DNA from: Arcanobacterium ihumii
GTDB lineage: Bacteria; Actinomycetota; Actinomycetes; Actinomycetales; Actinomycetaceae
Length of the DNA stretch: 64,000 nucleotides
Reading direction: 5' to 3'
Assembly: GCF_900604515.1 (NCBI RefSeq)
Contig: NZ_UWOS01000001.1
Coordinates: 1-64,000 of the forward strand
Shown here: one piece after another, positions 9,740 through 20,802 of the stretch
Layout: each line of letters opens with the position of its first letter
Numbering within the stretch: position 1 is the stretch's first letter
Translations under genes and position numbers: made by a program
The notes under the pieces: generated by a model
The model's database searches: none
What the model was told of the DNA's origin: nothing
What the model saw: only the letters and a program-made list of their open reading frames with translations

Positions 9740-12700
9740 GGGCCACCTCCATCATCAATTCGGTTGTTTCTTCTTCAGAGAGATTTCGTAGCTGAGCATC
9801 CTGAGCAACTGCCATTACCTTGGCATAAATGCGAGGCAAAATCTTCTTGAATCGAGAGCTCAGTTTTTCATCATTTTGGGCTAAGAGGCCCTGCGCCAAA
9901 TCTGAGCCAGTTTCATCAGCGTGTGCAGTAAGCAGTTCGCGAATCCTCTGAATATCAATATGGTCAGGATCAACGACGTCTACTAGTTCGCCATTCACAA
10001 GAGACTCATCGAGATCTAAGATCCAAGCAACACCACCACTCATGCCCGCGGCAAAGTTACGTCCGATTTCACCGAGAATAAGCACTTCTCCTCCGGTCAT
10101 GTATTCACAACCGTGGTCACCAACACCTTCGACGACGGCGGTGGCACCTGAGTTACGTACGCAGAAGCGTTCTCCAACAGTTCCGCGCAAAAAGAGCTGA
10201 CCAGAAGTGGCACCGTAGCCAATAACGTTACCCGCAATAATTTCACGCTGTGGGTCAAATACCACGCCTTCAGGAGGGGCGATGATAATACGTCCACCAG
10301 ACAGGCCCTTACCAACATAATCGTTAGAATCACCAATGAGGCGCAGGGTAACTCCACGTGGCAAGAATGCACCGAAGCTTTGGCCGCCAGTACCCTTCAA
10401 AGTGAATTCGATCGTGCCGTCAGGCAATCCTTTACCGTCGGTTACAAGTGTGACTGCGTTTCCGAGTTGGGTTCCAACCGTACGATGCACGTTGCGAACC
10501 TCAACAGTTTCTTTCACAACTTGACCATTCCGAAGTGCAGGTTGTGCAAGCTCAATGAGTTCACGATCAAGAGCTTCCGAAAGCCCATGGTCTTGGGTAG
10601 TCACACAGTGCCTAGACTCACCTTGAGCAATTTCCACGGGCTCAAGGATTCGAGAAAGGTCAATTCCATGAGTCTTCCAATGTCCCACCGCGACGTCAGT
10701 ACGAAGGAGGTCAACTCTTCCCACAGCCTCGTCGATACTGCGCAAGCCTAGGCTTGCGAGCAATTCACGAACTTCTTGGGCAATAAAGTGGAAATAATTA
10801 ACGATATGGTCGGGATCTCCAGTGAACTTCTTACGAAGCTCAGGATTTTGAGTAGCGATTCCCACTGGGCAGGTATCCTTGTGGCAAACCCTCATCATTA
10901 CACAACCGCTAACGACGAGTGGCGCAGTTGCAAAGCCAAATTCTTCAGCGCCCAGCAAGGTAGCAATCATGACGTCACGACCGGTTTTCATCTGCCCATC
11001 AGCCTGAACAACGATGCGGTCACGCATACCATTGATCAATAGCGTTTGCTGAGTTTCAGCCAAGCCAAGCTCCCACGGAGCACCTGCGTGCTTAACGGAT
11101 GTTAACGGTGCAGCTCCGGTGCCGCCATCATGACCTGAAATAAGCACAACATCTGCCTTGGCCTTTGAAACACCGGTTGCAATTGTTCCCACACCAACTT
11201 CAGACACAAGCTTCACATGCACACGTGCCCGTGGATTAGCGGATTTCAAATCATGGATTAGTTGCTTGAGATCCTCAATCGAATAAATGTCGTGATGAGG
11301 AGGAGGCGAAATAAGTCCAACCCCCGTAGTTGAATGGCGCGTTTTTGCGACCCACGGATAAACCTTCGGCCCTGGGAGTTGACCTCCTTCACCGGGTTTT
11401 GCACCTTGTGCCATCTTAATCTGGATATCGTCAGCATAAGTCAAATACTCGGAAGTAACACCAAATCGTCCCGACGCAACTTGCTTAATCGCAGATCGAC
11501 GAGCTGGGTCATGTAGTCGCTCAGAGTCTTCGCCACCTTCACCAGTATTCGATTTTCCTCCTAGCCTGTTCATTGCGATAGCAAGAGTTTGGTGTGCTTC
11601 TTTCGATATAGATCCATAGCTCATTGCACCAGTAGAGAAGCGCTTAACAATAGATTCAATTGGTTCGACTTCTTCAATATCGATTGCTTGCGTGTCACGG
11701 AATGTAAGCATCGAACGCAAAGTCATCACGCGGGTGGAGTTATTATTAACAAGTGCCGAATACTGCTTAAACTGCTGGTAGTCACCGTTACGAGTGGATT
11801 GCTGGAGTCTGAAGACGGCTTCAGGATCCAATAAATGATTCTCTTCTTCTCGGCGCCACTGGTATTCACCTCCCGTGCGAAGGTCTCTGTGTGCCAACGG
11901 AATTCCGTCTGCTGGATAGGCCACAAGATGGCGCATATGAACTTCACGCGCAATTTCATCTAGGGACACTCCCCCAATTCGTGAAGCTGTACCGGAGAAG
12001 TACTTATCAACAACGGAACTATCCAAACCAATTGCTTCGAAGAGCTGTGCGCCTGTGTATGATGCAACGGTTGATACACCCATCTTGCTCATAATCTTCA
12101 AAACGCCTTTGGCAAGCGCCTTCGCGATATTTGAGATCGCCTTTTCAGGAGACACATTTACGTATAGTTCACGGCGTGCTAGATCTTCAGCAGTTTCAAA
12201 CACCAAATACGGGTTAACGGCAGCAGCACCGTAAGCAAGCAAAAGAGCAACATGATGTACTTCACGGATGTCTCCAGCTTCGACCACCAATCCCACCTGA
12301 GTGCGTGTCTTTTCACGCACCAAGTGGTGATGAATTGCCGAAGTTAGCAAAAGAGAAGGAATCGGCGCAAATTCCGCATTCGAATGGCGATCAGAGATCA
12401 CAATGACTCGAGCTCCACCACGAATCGCAGCGGAAACTTCTTGGCAAATCTCATCGATCTTCGATTCAAGTGCACGCCTGCCGTTAGCAACTCTGTAAAC
12501 GCCTTTGACGACGTAGGAAGATATCCCAGAAACATGTCCCTCCCGCAAACGAACAATCTTCGCTAACTGTTCCGAATCCAAAATTGGATTACGCATAACA
12601 ATTTGACGCGCAGATTCCGGCGTCGGTGTTAACAAATTACGTTCGGCACCGATCTTGGTGGTTAGTGAGGTTACAAGCTCTTCACGAATTGCGTCCAAAG

Positions 12701-14252
12701 GAGGATTGGTGACCTGTGCAAAGATCTGCGTGAAATAATCGAAAATCATCCTTGGGCGTTCAGAAAGAACCGCAATCGGAGTGTCGGTTCCCATTGACCC
12801 AACTGCTTCTACACCGGAATTTGCCATCGGCGTGATGATTAGTCGCAATTCTTCTTCGGTATAACCAAACACCTGCTGACGACGAGTTACAGATGAGTGT
12901 GAATGAACAATATGCGCTCGGGAAGGCAACTTATCTAATTCGATTTTATTCTTCTCAAGCCATTTTCCATACGGATGTTCGCTCGCTAGTGCATTCTTAA
13001 CGTCGTCATCAGAAAGAATCTTATGAGCGTCAAGATCAACAAGGAACATACGCCCAGGTTGCAAACGCCCCTTCTGCACGATCGTGGATTGATCAATATC
13101 CAAAACTCCAGCTTCGGACGCGAAAACTACTAAGCCATCAGAAGTTACCCAATAACGCCCCGGACGAAGTCCGTTACGATCAAGGGTTCCTCCAATAATC
13201 GAACCATCGGTAAATGTAATAGACGCCGGTCCATCCCACGGCTCCATGATTAGAGAATGGTATTCGTAGAAATCACGACGGCGTTCGTCCATGTCGCGAT
13301 TACCTTCCCAAGCTTCAGGGACCATCATCATTACCGCGTGAGGTAGCGAGCGTCCCCCAAGATGAAGGAGCTCGAGTACTTCGTCAAATGAGGCTGAATC
13401 AGAACCACCAGGAGTACAAACAGGGAAGAGTTTTTCTAAGTTACCCGGGAACTTATCCGAGGTAAGCATCGCCTCACGAGCGCGCATCCAGTTGCGGTTG
13501 CCCATGACAGTATTAATTTCACCGTTGTGAGCGATAAGGCGGAACGGATGTGCTAGGTCCCATGAAGGGAAAGTGTTCGTAGAGAAACGTGAGTGAACTA
13601 ATGCAAGAGCTGAAGCCATCTTGGGATGATGAAGTTCCGGAAAGACTTCTTCAAGCTGGCTGGTCGTCAGCATACCTTTATAGACCACTGTACGCGAAGA
13701 AAGGGAAGCAAAATACACATCGAGCTCGTTTTGAATCCGCTTTCTTAAAACAAATGTGAAGCGATCAAGAGCGATCCCACTTTGAGAATTACGTCCCGCT
13801 ACAAAGAGAAATTCAAAATGAGGCATCGCCCCTAGTGAGATAGACGAAAGAGTTTCAGTTTTAACGTCAATTTCTTGCCAGCCAAGGAATTCCAAATCAG
13901 TTTCTTCAATGAGCTCAAGAATCCGCTCTTTCACCTGTGCGCGTTCAGCTTCATCGATAGGAAGAAAAGCCATACCAGCAGCATATTCACCCTGTTCAGG
14001 AAGCGTGAAGCCTACGGTCGAGCGGAAGTAATCATCTGGAATTTGAAGGAGAATTCCTGCACCGTCACCGGCTGCTTCGTCAGCTCCGGTAGCTCCACGA
14101 TGATCGAGATTGCGAAGTGCTTCGAGAGCGTTTTCAACGATATCGTGGCGAGGTTTACCGTCAAGGTGGGCAACGAATGCAACTCCACATGCGTCATGTT
14201 CAAAATTCGATTGATAAAGACCCACGTGATCACGATGAGCAAAAACGGTCAT
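9732..14252 (-). CDS. gltB: Glutamate synthase large (alpha) subunit
   Basis: 1506-aa NADPH-GOGAT alpha subunit. Cys22 (HDACGVAF) is the expected N-terminal nucleophile of the glutamine amidotransferase domain after removal of a 21-residue propeptide. A central domain, an FMN-binding synthase domain ([35 protein letters not shown]) and a C-terminal GXGXG beta-helix follow. The 3Fe-4S motif [19 protein letters not shown] lies near residues 1115-1135. An ATG with GGGGAGG upstream starts the gene. Directly repeated TTACGAAAT sites in the upstream region may bind a nitrogen regulator. Confidence 0.97.
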   Translation of the reverse strand: MTVFAHRDHVGLYQSNFEHDACGVAFVAHLDGKPRHDIVENALEALRNLDHRGATGADEAAGDGAGILLQIPDDYFRSTVGFTLPEQGEYAAGMAFLPIDEAERAQVKERILELIEETDLEFLGWQEIDVKTETLSSISLGAMPHFEFLFVAGRNSQSGIALDRFTFVLRKRIQNELDVYFASLSSRTVVYKGMLTTSQLEEVFPELHHPKMASALALVHSRFSTNTFPSWDLAHPFRLIAHNGEINTVMGNRNWMRAREAMLTSDKFPGNLEKLFPVCTPGGSDSASFDEVLELLHLGGRSLPHAVMMMVPEAWEGNRDMDERRRDFYEYHSLIMEPWDGPASITFTDGSIIGGTLDRNGLRPGRYWVTSDGLVVFASEAGVLDIDQSTIVQKGRLQPGRMFLVDLDAHKILSDDDVKNALASEHPYGKWLEKNKIELDKLPSRAHIVHSHSSVTRRQQVFGYTEEELRLIITPMANSGVEAVGSMGTDTPIAVLSERPRMIFDYFTQIFAQVTNPPLDAIREELVTSLTTKIGAERNLLTPTPESARQIVMRNPILDSEQLAKIVRLREGHVSGISSYVVKGVYRVANGRRALESKIDEICQEVSAAIRGGARVIVISDRHSNAEFAPIPSLLLTSAIHHHLVREKTRTQVGLVVEAGDIREVHHVALLLAYGAAAVNPYLVFETAEDLARRELYVNVSPEKAISNIAKALAKGVLKIMSKMGVSTVASYTGAQLFEAIGLDSSVVDKYFSGTASRIGGVSLDEIAREVHMRHLVAYPADGIPLAHRDLRTGGEYQWRREEENHLLDPEAVFRLQQSTRNGDYQQFKQYSALVNNNSTRVMTLRSMLTFRDTQAIDIEEVEPIESIVKRFSTGAMSYGSISKEAHQTLAIAMNRLGGKSNTGEGGEDSERLHDPARRSAIKQVASGRFGVTSEYLTYADDIQIKMAQGAKPGEGGQLPGPKVYPWVAKTRHSTTGVGLISPPPHHDIYSIEDLKQLIHDLKSANPRARVHVKLVSEVGVGTIATGVSKAKADVVLISGHDGGTGAAPLTSVKHAGAPWELGLAETQQTLLINGMRDRIVVQADGQMKTGRDVMIATLLGAEEFGFATAPLVVSGCVMMRVCHKDTCPVGIATQNPELRKKFTGDPDHIVNYFHFIAQEVRELLASLGLRSIDEAVGRVDLLRTDVAVGHWKTHGIDLSRILEPVEIAQGESRHCVTTQDHGLSEALDRELIELAQPALRNGQVVKETVEVRNVHRTVGTQLGNAVTLVTDGKGLPDGTIEFTLKGTGGQSFGAFLPRGVTLRLIGDSNDYVGKGLSGGRIIIAPPEGVVFDPQREIIAGNVIGYGATSGQLFLRGTVGERFCVRNSGATAVVEGVGDHGCEYMTGGEVLILGEIGRNFAAGMSGGVAWILDLDESLVNGELVDVVDPDHIDIQRIRELLTAHADETGSDLAQGLLAQNDEKLSSRFKKILPRIYAKVMAVAQDAQLRNLSEEETTELMMEVARG

Positions 14253-14343
14253 TGTGGCCTCCCCTTACTTTATTGGATGGTCTTAAAGAAAAAATAATTT
14301 GTTTTTCTACGATTAAGTAAAAACGTCTCATGATTTGGTCATA

Positions 14344-14368
14344 ATTTCGTAAAGATACTATTTCGTAA
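14344..14368 (-). repeat. Two direct copies of TTACGAAAT upstream of gltB
   Basis: On the minus strand TTACGAAAT occurs at 14360-14368 and again at 14344-14352, 16 bases apart, about 90-115 bases before the gltB start. The surrounding 150 bp are very A/T-rich. The spacing of roughly 1.5 helical turns and the location suggest a regulator site, but no known consensus was recognised. Confidence 0.4.
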
Positions 14369-14411
14369 CTATTTAAATTTCCTATTTTAAAGAATGTGTG
14401 TTGTGAAAGAA

Positions 14412-14460
14412 CAAGCTGAGGTGGAGATGAATAGAGCGTATTCATCTCCACCTCAGCTTG
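14412..14460 (-). terminator. 21-bp perfect hairpin after pheT
   Basis: Arms 14412-14432 and 14440-14460 around a 7-base loop, followed on the minus strand by TTGTTCTTT. It begins 12 bp after the pheT stop and is a strong intrinsic terminator for pheST. It also insulates the gltB promoter region. Confidence 0.85.
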
Positions 14461-14472
14461 ATTAGTCCAGCC

Positions 14473-17076
14473 TTAACTACGCAGTTCCGCGCCAAATGCC
14501 TTGCGGAGTTGCTTCACAACCCGATTTCGCACAGAGGCTGTTTCTTCTGCCGTCAAGGTATGATCGATTCCTCGGAGTCGAAGTGCAAATGCGAGTGACT
14601 TCTTCTCAGCGTCAATTTGTTCACCGCGATAGATATCGAACAAGCGAACATCTTCGAGAATTTCACCCCCAGCTTTACGGATCACTGCTTCAACGTCTCC
14701 AGAAGAAACCGAATCATCAACAACGATTGCGATATCTTCTTTCGCCATCGGGAAGGTCGAAATTGCATCGACTTGAATCGGAGAGCTTCCGCGAATTTCG
14801 AAGATCTGGTCCATATCGACTTCAAATGCAATCGTGCGTTTTGGTAGATCGAATTCCTTACATACCTTTGGTGCCAATTCACCAGCGTATCCGATGATTT
14901 TGTTATCAACGAAGAATTCTGCACAACGACCAGGATGGAATGGCGCATAAGCTGAGTTGCGTACCCCAAGCTCAAGCCCCAATGTGATGCCAAGGATTTT
15001 TACTGCCTCAAGTGCATCGCGCCAATCCCAAGAAAGGGCAGGAAGACCCGCAGCGGTTTCCGTCGCCTGCGGTGTGGCAACACCGCCAATATGACGTGGC
15101 TGAGGAGGGATTGCTCCATGTAGAACATCAAGATCAGCCTGCAGTGGACGCTTTCCAACACCAGGATTCGCCGCCGGTCTGATTCCAGCAGGACGAGTCA
15201 CAACACCGGTTTCGAAAATCGAAACTGTGGAGTTACCTCGAGCAACATTAAGTTGCGCAGTTTCAAGTAACGAATCCAAAATCGAAGTGCGCATATAAGG
15301 AGCCGACTCCTGAAGAGGATTCTTCAAGCGAATAGCGGTACGGCGAATATCGTCGTCTGAAATACCTTGCTTATCGAATACTCCCGCACTGATAAATGGA
15401 TAACTCAAGACCTGAACCCAGCCTTGTTCGGCTAGCGCACGTGCAACATCGCGTGATTGACGTTGAGCCACGGTCAGGCCATGTCCCGCCAGTGAATAAG
15501 GAACGGTCGACGCGATCTCATCGAAACCGGTCAATCGTGCAATCTCTTCGACGAAGTGTGCCGGTCCTACCAAGTCCGGACGCCAAGTTGGTGGAATCAC
15601 GGAAAGCTCTGCGCCGTCGTCCTTTGAAATCGATGTGATTTCTTCAACTTCGCAACCGATAGCTTCGAGCAACGCAATCTGCTTTTCTTTGCTTAGTTCA
15701 AGACCTGTGAGCCGAGCTGTTTCACGTGTATTAAAAGCAAGCGGAGCCTGTTGCAAAACTTCATTGAGTTCAAAGTTGGCCGGATCAACAATTCCTCCAC
15801 CGAATTCCACCAAAAGATCGACTACCGCTTGAGCAGCTACCGGCGGAAGCTGGGGATCAACGCCGCGTTCGAAACGCTTCGATGCCTCAGATGGAAGGCG
15901 ATGATTACGAGCCATTCGTGCAACTGAAACTGAATCAAAGTGCGCAGCTTCAATCAACACCGACGACGTAGAATCACTAATTTCGGTGTCAGCTCCGCCC
16001 ATCGTTCCTGCTAAACCAATAACGCGGTCTCCGTGCGAAGATAAGGAATCAGCAATAACAAGGTCCTCTGCTCCAAGTTCCCTCGTTACTTCGTCAAGAG
16101 TGGTGAGTTTTTCTCCCAAACGTGCGCGTCGAACCACTAGAGGTGCTGAAACTTTGTCAAGGTCGTAGGCATGCAATGGCTGACCGAGATCAAGCATCAC
16201 ATAGTTGGTGGCATCAACAATGAGCGAAATCGGACGCATTCCTGCATCACGTAGCCGATCCTTCATCCACTTTGGTGATTCTGCCTTAGGATTTACGTTG
16301 CGAACAATCCGGGTTACAAACCGCGAACATCCAGGCACACCGTGAATAGGTGCATCATCATTTACTTCGACGACGAATCCATTGTTGTTTGCTTCGGGTA
16401 CATTACTAGCCGCTTTCGATTCCACTGCGGGATCAGTGAATTTAGCACCGGTGGAATGCGAGTATTCACGAGCAACACCACGCATAGAGAAGCAGTATCC
16501 GCGGTCTGGAGTGACGTTGATTTCGAGTACCTCGCCACCGAGACCAAGATATCCCAATACGTCTTGTCCCACTTCGGGAATGCCCGCCTGCTGCGCTTCG
16601 TTGTCGTTGTGAGCCAAAACGATAATTCCGTCATGATCATCACCTAAACCGAGCTCACGCATCGAACAAATCATTCCGTCTGAGATATGCCCATAGGTTT
16701 TACGTGCAGCGATCTTGAAATCACCGGGAAGTACAGCGCCCGGCAGAGAAACTACCACGTAGTCCCCCGCAACGAAGTTATGGGCACCACAGATAATGCC
16801 ACGCGACGGTAAGTCCGACGGCTCTTTTCCCTCGCCAGGAGCATCGTTATGGTCGCCAACGTCGACGCGACAGTAGTTAATGAGCTTTCCGTTGGATTGT
16901 TCGTTCTTTTCGAGCGTCAATACTTTACCGACGACGATCGGTCCAGAAACATCTGCAAGATGGATTGTTTCTTCTTCAAGTCCCACCTTGACCAAAGCGG
17001 CTGCAAGCTTTTCGGCGCTAAGATCTGCAGGAACTTCAACATGCTGGCGAAGCCAGTCTAATGGAATGCGTGGCAT
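14473..17076 (-). CDS. pheT: Phenylalanyl-tRNA synthetase beta subunit
   Basis: Structural and tRNA-binding half of the alpha2-beta2 PheRS, with editing activity. Domains in order: an EMAPII-like tRNA-binding domain near residues 40-160 (PIVVGKVLTLEK), the B3/B4 editing domain, the B5 domain, a degenerate catalytic-like core, and the C-terminal ferredoxin-like anticodon-binding domain (~770-867). Length 867 aa is a little above the common 800-840. Its ATG overlaps the pheS stop (ATGA), so the subunits are coupled in translation. Confidence 0.97.
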   Translation of the reverse strand: MPRIPLDWLRQHVEVPADLSAEKLAAALVKVGLEEETIHLADVSGPIVVGKVLTLEKNEQSNGKLINYCRVDVGDHNDAPGEGKEPSDLPSRGIICGAHNFVAGDYVVVSLPGAVLPGDFKIAARKTYGHISDGMICSMRELGLGDDHDGIIVLAHNDNEAQQAGIPEVGQDVLGYLGLGGEVLEINVTPDRGYCFSMRGVAREYSHSTGAKFTDPAVESKAASNVPEANNNGFVVEVNDDAPIHGVPGCSRFVTRIVRNVNPKAESPKWMKDRLRDAGMRPISLIVDATNYVMLDLGQPLHAYDLDKVSAPLVVRRARLGEKLTTLDEVTRELGAEDLVIADSLSSHGDRVIGLAGTMGGADTEISDSTSSVLIEAAHFDSVSVARMARNHRLPSEASKRFERGVDPQLPPVAAQAVVDLLVEFGGGIVDPANFELNEVLQQAPLAFNTRETARLTGLELSKEKQIALLEAIGCEVEEITSISKDDGAELSVIPPTWRPDLVGPAHFVEEIARLTGFDEIASTVPYSLAGHGLTVAQRQSRDVARALAEQGWVQVLSYPFISAGVFDKQGISDDDIRRTAIRLKNPLQESAPYMRTSILDSLLETAQLNVARGNSTVSIFETGVVTRPAGIRPAANPGVGKRPLQADLDVLHGAIPPQPRHIGGVATPQATETAAGLPALSWDWRDALEAVKILGITLGLELGVRNSAYAPFHPGRCAEFFVDNKIIGYAGELAPKVCKEFDLPKRTIAFEVDMDQIFEIRGSSPIQVDAISTFPMAKEDIAIVVDDSVSSGDVEAVIRKAGGEILEDVRLFDIYRGEQIDAEKKSLAFALRLRGIDHTLTAEETASVRNRVVKQLRKAFGAELRS

Positions 17077-18164
17077 CAGTTTCCTCTTCCTGTTGTGCCG
17101 AACTGCAATGAGAATCGAATATCGCCTTCAACCATGTCACGCATGTCTGCAATACCGTGGCGCAACATAAGTGTGCGTTCAATGCCCATGCCAAAGGCAA
17201 AGCCCGTGTATTCTTCAGGATCAATACCAGCGTTTTTCAAGACCTCTGGGTTGACCATTCCGCAGCCACCCCATTCAATCCAACCTGGTCCACCCTTCTT
17301 CAATGGGAACCACAAGTCCATTTCTGCTGATGGTTCAGTGAATGGGAAGAACGATGGACGAAGTCGAGTCTTCGCTTCGGGACCGAACATCGCTTTAGCG
17401 AAATGGTCAAGCGTTCCTTTGAGATGTTCCATCGTCAGCCCCTTGTCCACCGCCAAACCTTCAATTTGATGGAAGACAGGCGTGTGGGTGGCATCTAATG
17501 CATCGGTACGATATACCTTGCCTGGACAGGCGATATAAACAGGCGCGCCGCGTGAAAGCAAGGTGTGTGATTGAACCGGTGATGTGTGAGTGCGTAGCAC
17601 CAGCCCCGGTTGCTCAACCTGATCGGAGGCCGAGCCATCAGACGCAACTGTTTCGACGCCGTCGACGTAGAAAGTATCTTGCATCTGGCGTGCAGGATGA
17701 TCAGGGCCGAAGTTAAGTGCATCAAAGTTAAACCACTCGTGTTCGATTTCAGGCCCTTCGACGATGTCCCACCCCATACCAATAAAGAAGTCGGAAACAT
17801 CTTCAAGAAGAACATTGAGGGGGTGGCGCGCACCCTTTGGAGCGCGTCGGGTTGGAACGGTTACGTCAACCATTTCCTCCGCCAGCATGCGCTCTTCATT
17901 AAGAGCTTCGATACGAGCAGTCGCTAGATCAAGAGCCTGCTGGATTTCCTTACGCGCTGAGCCCATCAACCGGCCAGCTACTGGCTTTTGATCCTTTTCC
18001 AAGGACTTGATCTGCATATTTGCTTGTGTAATAGGCGCGCCGTCTCCCGAATGCGTCAAACGTGCCTCTTTAAGTTCTTCGAGGGTAGACGCAGATTCAA
18101 AAGCTGCGATCGCCGAGCTTACCGCCAGTGCGATTCCCGCCTCGTCTAATGGACTGAGATCCAT
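17076..18164 (-). CDS. pheS: Phenylalanyl-tRNA synthetase alpha subunit
   Basis: Catalytic subunit of PheRS, class II. Residues 1-90 form the N-terminal coiled-coil arm. Motif 2 lies in [12 protein letters not shown]...[11 protein letters not shown], and motif 3 in [18 protein letters not shown] near the C-terminus. 362 aa is typical. The ATG at 18164 follows GAAAGG. A possible -10 TAGAAT lies about 60 bases upstream; I saw no Phe-rich leader peptide. Confidence 0.97.
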   Translation of the reverse strand: MDLSPLDEAGIALAVSSAIAAFESASTLEELKEARLTHSGDGAPITQANMQIKSLEKDQKPVAGRLMGSARKEIQQALDLATARIEALNEERMLAEEMVDVTVPTRRAPKGARHPLNVLLEDVSDFFIGMGWDIVEGPEIEHEWFNFDALNFGPDHPARQMQDTFYVDGVETVASDGSASDQVEQPGLVLRTHTSPVQSHTLLSRGAPVYIACPGKVYRTDALDATHTPVFHQIEGLAVDKGLTMEHLKGTLDHFAKAMFGPEAKTRLRPSFFPFTEPSAEMDLWFPLKKGGPGWIEWGGCGMVNPEVLKNAGIDPEEYTGFAFGMGIERTLMLRHGIADMRDMVEGDIRFSLQFGTTGRGN

Positions 18165-18373
18165 GATTACCTTTCACATTAACGTGACATTTTCGGAGTA
18201 ATAAATTAATCCATACCTGCACCATTCTACCGAGGAAGAGCCGATAGCGCGAAGTACACTCACTCTTTGATAAATACCCTATTTTGGGGTTCTTGCTCGT
18301 GTAAAAACCTTAGATCTAAGTGATGGTCATTTCCATTTACCAGTTTATCTGTACATGTGAGTAACCCCAACCG

Positions 18374-18379
18374 TACGAT
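18374..18379 (+). promoter_or_regulatory. -10 box TACGAT, probably giving a leaderless PfkB-kinase mRNA
   Basis: TACGAT is followed by exactly six bases and then the ATG at 18386. With an 18-bp spacer the -35 is TGTACA (4 of 6 consensus). There is no ribosome-binding sequence between the box and the ATG, so transcription would start at or next to the start codon. Confidence 0.5.
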
Positions 18380-18385
18380 AATTGC

Positions 18386-19237
18386 ATGAGCACAGCCTTG
18401 TTTTGCGGATTGACCACCATCGACGTTACGCAACGAGTAGCGAAAGTCCCACAAGCAAACCAGAAGATTATTTCCGAACAAACTTTGTTAGATGTGGGCG
18501 GGCCCGCCGCTAACGCAGCCCGTGTAGCAGCTGCTTTAGGAGTTCCAGCTCGGCTTGTTACCCTATTAGGAGATACTCCTCTAGCACGATTAGCCCTTGA
18601 AAAGCTCTTCTCTGAAGGTATCGAAGTTATCGATTTAGCAGCCGACGCCGAGTTCCCCGTCTCAACTGTTTTCGTTGATGAACTTGGGCAACGCACCGTT
18701 GTTTCAAGGAACAACCCTCAGCGCAAGTTTCGAAATCCCGATGTTTCCATTTTGGACGACGTAGCTATCCTCGAGATCGATGGCCACCTTCCCCAATTGC
18801 AAGCACTGTTTGCACATGAGTGCAACAAAATAGGAGTTCCCGTAGTCTTTGACGGAGGGTCATGGAAGCCCAACACCGATGAATTCTTAGATCAAGTTTC
18901 CCATGCGATTATTTCTCAAGACTTCATTTGCCCAGGGTGCACCTCTGAAGAAACCTTCGATTATCTTCAGAATTTTGGCTTCGCGCTACTTGCTCAATCG
19001 ATGGGTGAAAAGCCAGTTCGAGCGGTGACGGCTCAGCAAGAAGTGATGATCCATATCCCATCGGTCGACGTCAAAGATACTCTTGGTGCTGGCGACGTAT
19101 TGCATGGTGCATTCACGGCGTTCCTCCCCCAAGCTTCGAATCCGTTAACTGCGTTACGTGAAGCGATTGCTTTTGCTAGCAAGTCCACGAAATACCACGG
19201 CGTTCTTGGTTGGCTTGAGGATGAAGTCGGGTTATAG
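18386..19237 (+). CDS. PfkB-family carbohydrate kinase
   Basis: Ribokinase-like sugar kinase, 283 aa. GGPAANAARVAAALG (residues ~38-52) is the PfkB N-terminal sugar-binding signature. DTLGAGDVLHGAF (~232-244) is the C-terminal signature with the catalytic aspartate in GAGD. The substrate cannot be assigned; the family includes fructose, ribose, adenosine and sulfofructose kinases. It stands alone on the plus strand between pheS and a methyltransferase gene. Its start has no Shine-Dalgarno sequence but a well placed -10 box, suggesting a leaderless mRNA. Confidence 0.85.
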   Translation: MSTALFCGLTTIDVTQRVAKVPQANQKIISEQTLLDVGGPAANAARVAAALGVPARLVTLLGDTPLARLALEKLFSEGIEVIDLAADAEFPVSTVFVDELGQRTVVSRNNPQRKFRNPDVSILDDVAILEIDGHLPQLQALFAHECNKIGVPVVFDGGSWKPNTDEFLDQVSHAIISQDFICPGCTSEETFDYLQNFGFALLAQSMGEKPVRAVTAQQEVMIHIPSVDVKDTLGAGDVLHGAFTAFLPQASNPLTALREAIAFASKSTKYHGVLGWLEDEVGL

Positions 19238-19253
19238 CCGATTTTATGAGCAC

Positions 19254-20102
19254 CTATGAACAAGCTTGCGCCTGAGCTGAGGCATATAGGCAAAGCGTAG
19301 TTGCCATGGCAACATTAAGCGATTCAGTATTCCCCCACATGGGAATTGACACAACACAGTCCGCTAGGGCACGTTGTTCCGCTGTGAAACCGTGTGCTTC
19401 ATTTCCTACCAACCACAGCGTCTTTGAACGCAGGTCTAAACTTTCGACGTCGCTACCTGTAATCTTTGCGCGGAAAACGCGTTCAGTCAGGTCATTGAGG
19501 TTAAAGTCACCTCCACCGTCGGCAAGTAAAACTACGAAATCGTTGCGGTGCGCTCGTTCAACCACCTCCTCAATACCTTCATCTTCAAAGATGGGAAGAT
19601 GGAATACAGAGCCAACCGAGGAACGAATTACCTTTGGGTTAAAGGCATCCACCGAACCGCTTCCTAGGATGACGCCGTCTGCCCCTGCCGCGTCAGCCGA
19701 TCTGATGATTGTTCCGACGTTTCCGGGATCTGCCCCACTAACCGCCATAACCATTAACTTTGATTGCGCAAAAACATCATCAAGATTTTCTTCGTCTGGA
19801 ACATTAATTACGGCAAGCATTCCTTGCGCGTCTCGACTCAGACGAAGCAAAAGGTCTTCAGGAAGAATATGGGTATAAGGATCGCGTGATTTTAGAAGAT
19901 CATCCACGTCTGGGTGAACCGCAAGTGCACCTTCAGTTACATAAACGTCACGAATTGTATTTGGCCAAAATTGAAGAAGTTCGCGAAGAGCTTGTGGTCC
20001 TTCAACAATGGCCTGTGCATACTGGTATCTAGTGGACCGACGGAACAACCCAGATACTTTTTTGAGTTGTCCCGTCATGTCGAAAATGAAATTACGAGGC
20101 AT
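19254..20102 (-). CDS. SpoU/TrmH-family RNA 2'-O-methyltransferase
   Basis: SPOUT-class methyltransferase acting on rRNA or tRNA ribose. The three SpoU motifs are present: GNVGTIIRSADAAGADGV, LVGNEAHGF and SIPMWGNTESLNVAMATT, the last two forming the trefoil-knot SAM site. An N-terminal substrate-binding domain (QAIVEGPQALRELL) precedes it. In actinobacteria this gene commonly sits between rplT and pheS, and it does here, except that an RmlC-like gene is wedged in. The ATG at 20102 (282 aa, weak AAAGAAG site) overlaps that gene by 11 bp; ATG 20078 is the alternative. The frame runs further upstream but only as a shadow. Confidence 0.85.
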   Translation of the reverse strand: MPRNFIFDMTGQLKKVSGLFRRSTRYQYAQAIVEGPQALRELLQFWPNTIRDVYVTEGALAVHPDVDDLLKSRDPYTHILPEDLLLRLSRDAQGMLAVINVPDEENLDDVFAQSKLMVMAVSGADPGNVGTIIRSADAAGADGVILGSGSVDAFNPKVIRSSVGSVFHLPIFEDEGIEEVVERAHRNDFVVLLADGGGDFNLNDLTERVFRAKITGSDVESLDLRSKTLWLVGNEAHGFTAEQRALADCVVSIPMWGNTESLNVAMATTLCLYASAQAQACS

Positions 20103-20664
20103 GCGCTTCTTTGAATTGTGCCAAGGTCGGAGCGTTGAGATCCTTTTCAGAAATTTGCGAACGATCATTGACGTCAATCTCAATTGGCCATTCGATTCCC
20201 AGCTCAGGATCAAGTGGCGTAAGGGCCGATCCCGGCATTCCTGGTTTCCACTCCTGATCGAAGAAGTAAATGTATTCAGAATCTGCTGTTTCACCAGCTG
20301 CTTGGAATCCGTTGCAAACACCGTTTGGCACAAGAACCATAACGCCTGGAACAATCCGAACAGTTTGAACTGCACCGAAAGTTGGTGACTCTGGGCGAAT
20401 ATCAACATAAGCGCCGAATACTTCGCCTGAAGCTACCGTTACCAGCTTCGTCATGGCTTCTGCATGAAGTCCGCGAACAGCTCCGCGATGAGTCAGCGTA
20501 TTGTTGCACTGTTCAAACGAAGATACGATGCCGTTTTCCTTTAACCATGAAAAACGGAAAAGCTCACGAATCGTACCGCGATCATCGGTAACCTGCTTAG
20601 GGGTAATGATCTTTAGCCCATCTATATTGCTCGTTTGAATGCTGGCATCAATAATCTCAACCAC
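20092..20664 (-). CDS. RmlC-like sugar-nucleotide epimerase (dTDP-4-dehydrorhamnose 3,5-epimerase family)
   Basis: Cupin-fold epimerase, 190 aa. DDRGTIRELF, NNTLTHRGAVRGLH (catalytic His), KLVTVASGEVFGAYVDIR, SPTFG and LDPELGIEWP all match the RmlC family. Where most members have Tyr in a YxPG stretch near residue 150, this protein has WKPG. One nearby Tyr (EYIYFF) remains, so activity may be kept or altered. The AAGGAGAT site is well placed before the ATG. No other rml genes are near; its position between rplT and the rRNA methyltransferase is unusual. Confidence 0.75.
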   Translation of the reverse strand: MVEIIDASIQTSNIDGLKIITPKQVTDDRGTIRELFRFSWLKENGIVSSFEQCNNTLTHRGAVRGLHAEAMTKLVTVASGEVFGAYVDIRPESPTFGAVQTVRIVPGVMVLVPNGVCNGFQAAGETADSEYIYFFDQEWKPGMPGSALTPLDPELGIEWPIEIDVNDRSQISEKDLNAPTLAQFKEAHAS

Positions 20665-20747
20665 ATTATCTCCTTGAGTCTCGGTTGTTCGTTCTTAATT
20701 CTCGCATAAAGTGAAGCCTGTTCCTAACAAGCAACCCCACATAACAA

Positions 20748-20786
20748 AAGTGTGGCTCGGAAATCATTGATTTCCGAGCCACACTT
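20748..20786 (-). terminator. 18-bp hairpin with T-tail after rplT
   Basis: Arms 20748-20765 and 20769-20786 (AAGTGTGGCTCGGAAATC and its complement). On the minus strand it is followed by TTTTGTTATG. It starts 17 bp after the rplT stop and is a classic intrinsic terminator for infC-rpmI-rplT. It separates that operon from the RmlC-like gene, which needs its own promoter. Confidence 0.85.
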
Positions 20787-20802
20787 AAGATTAACTCATT
20801 GC

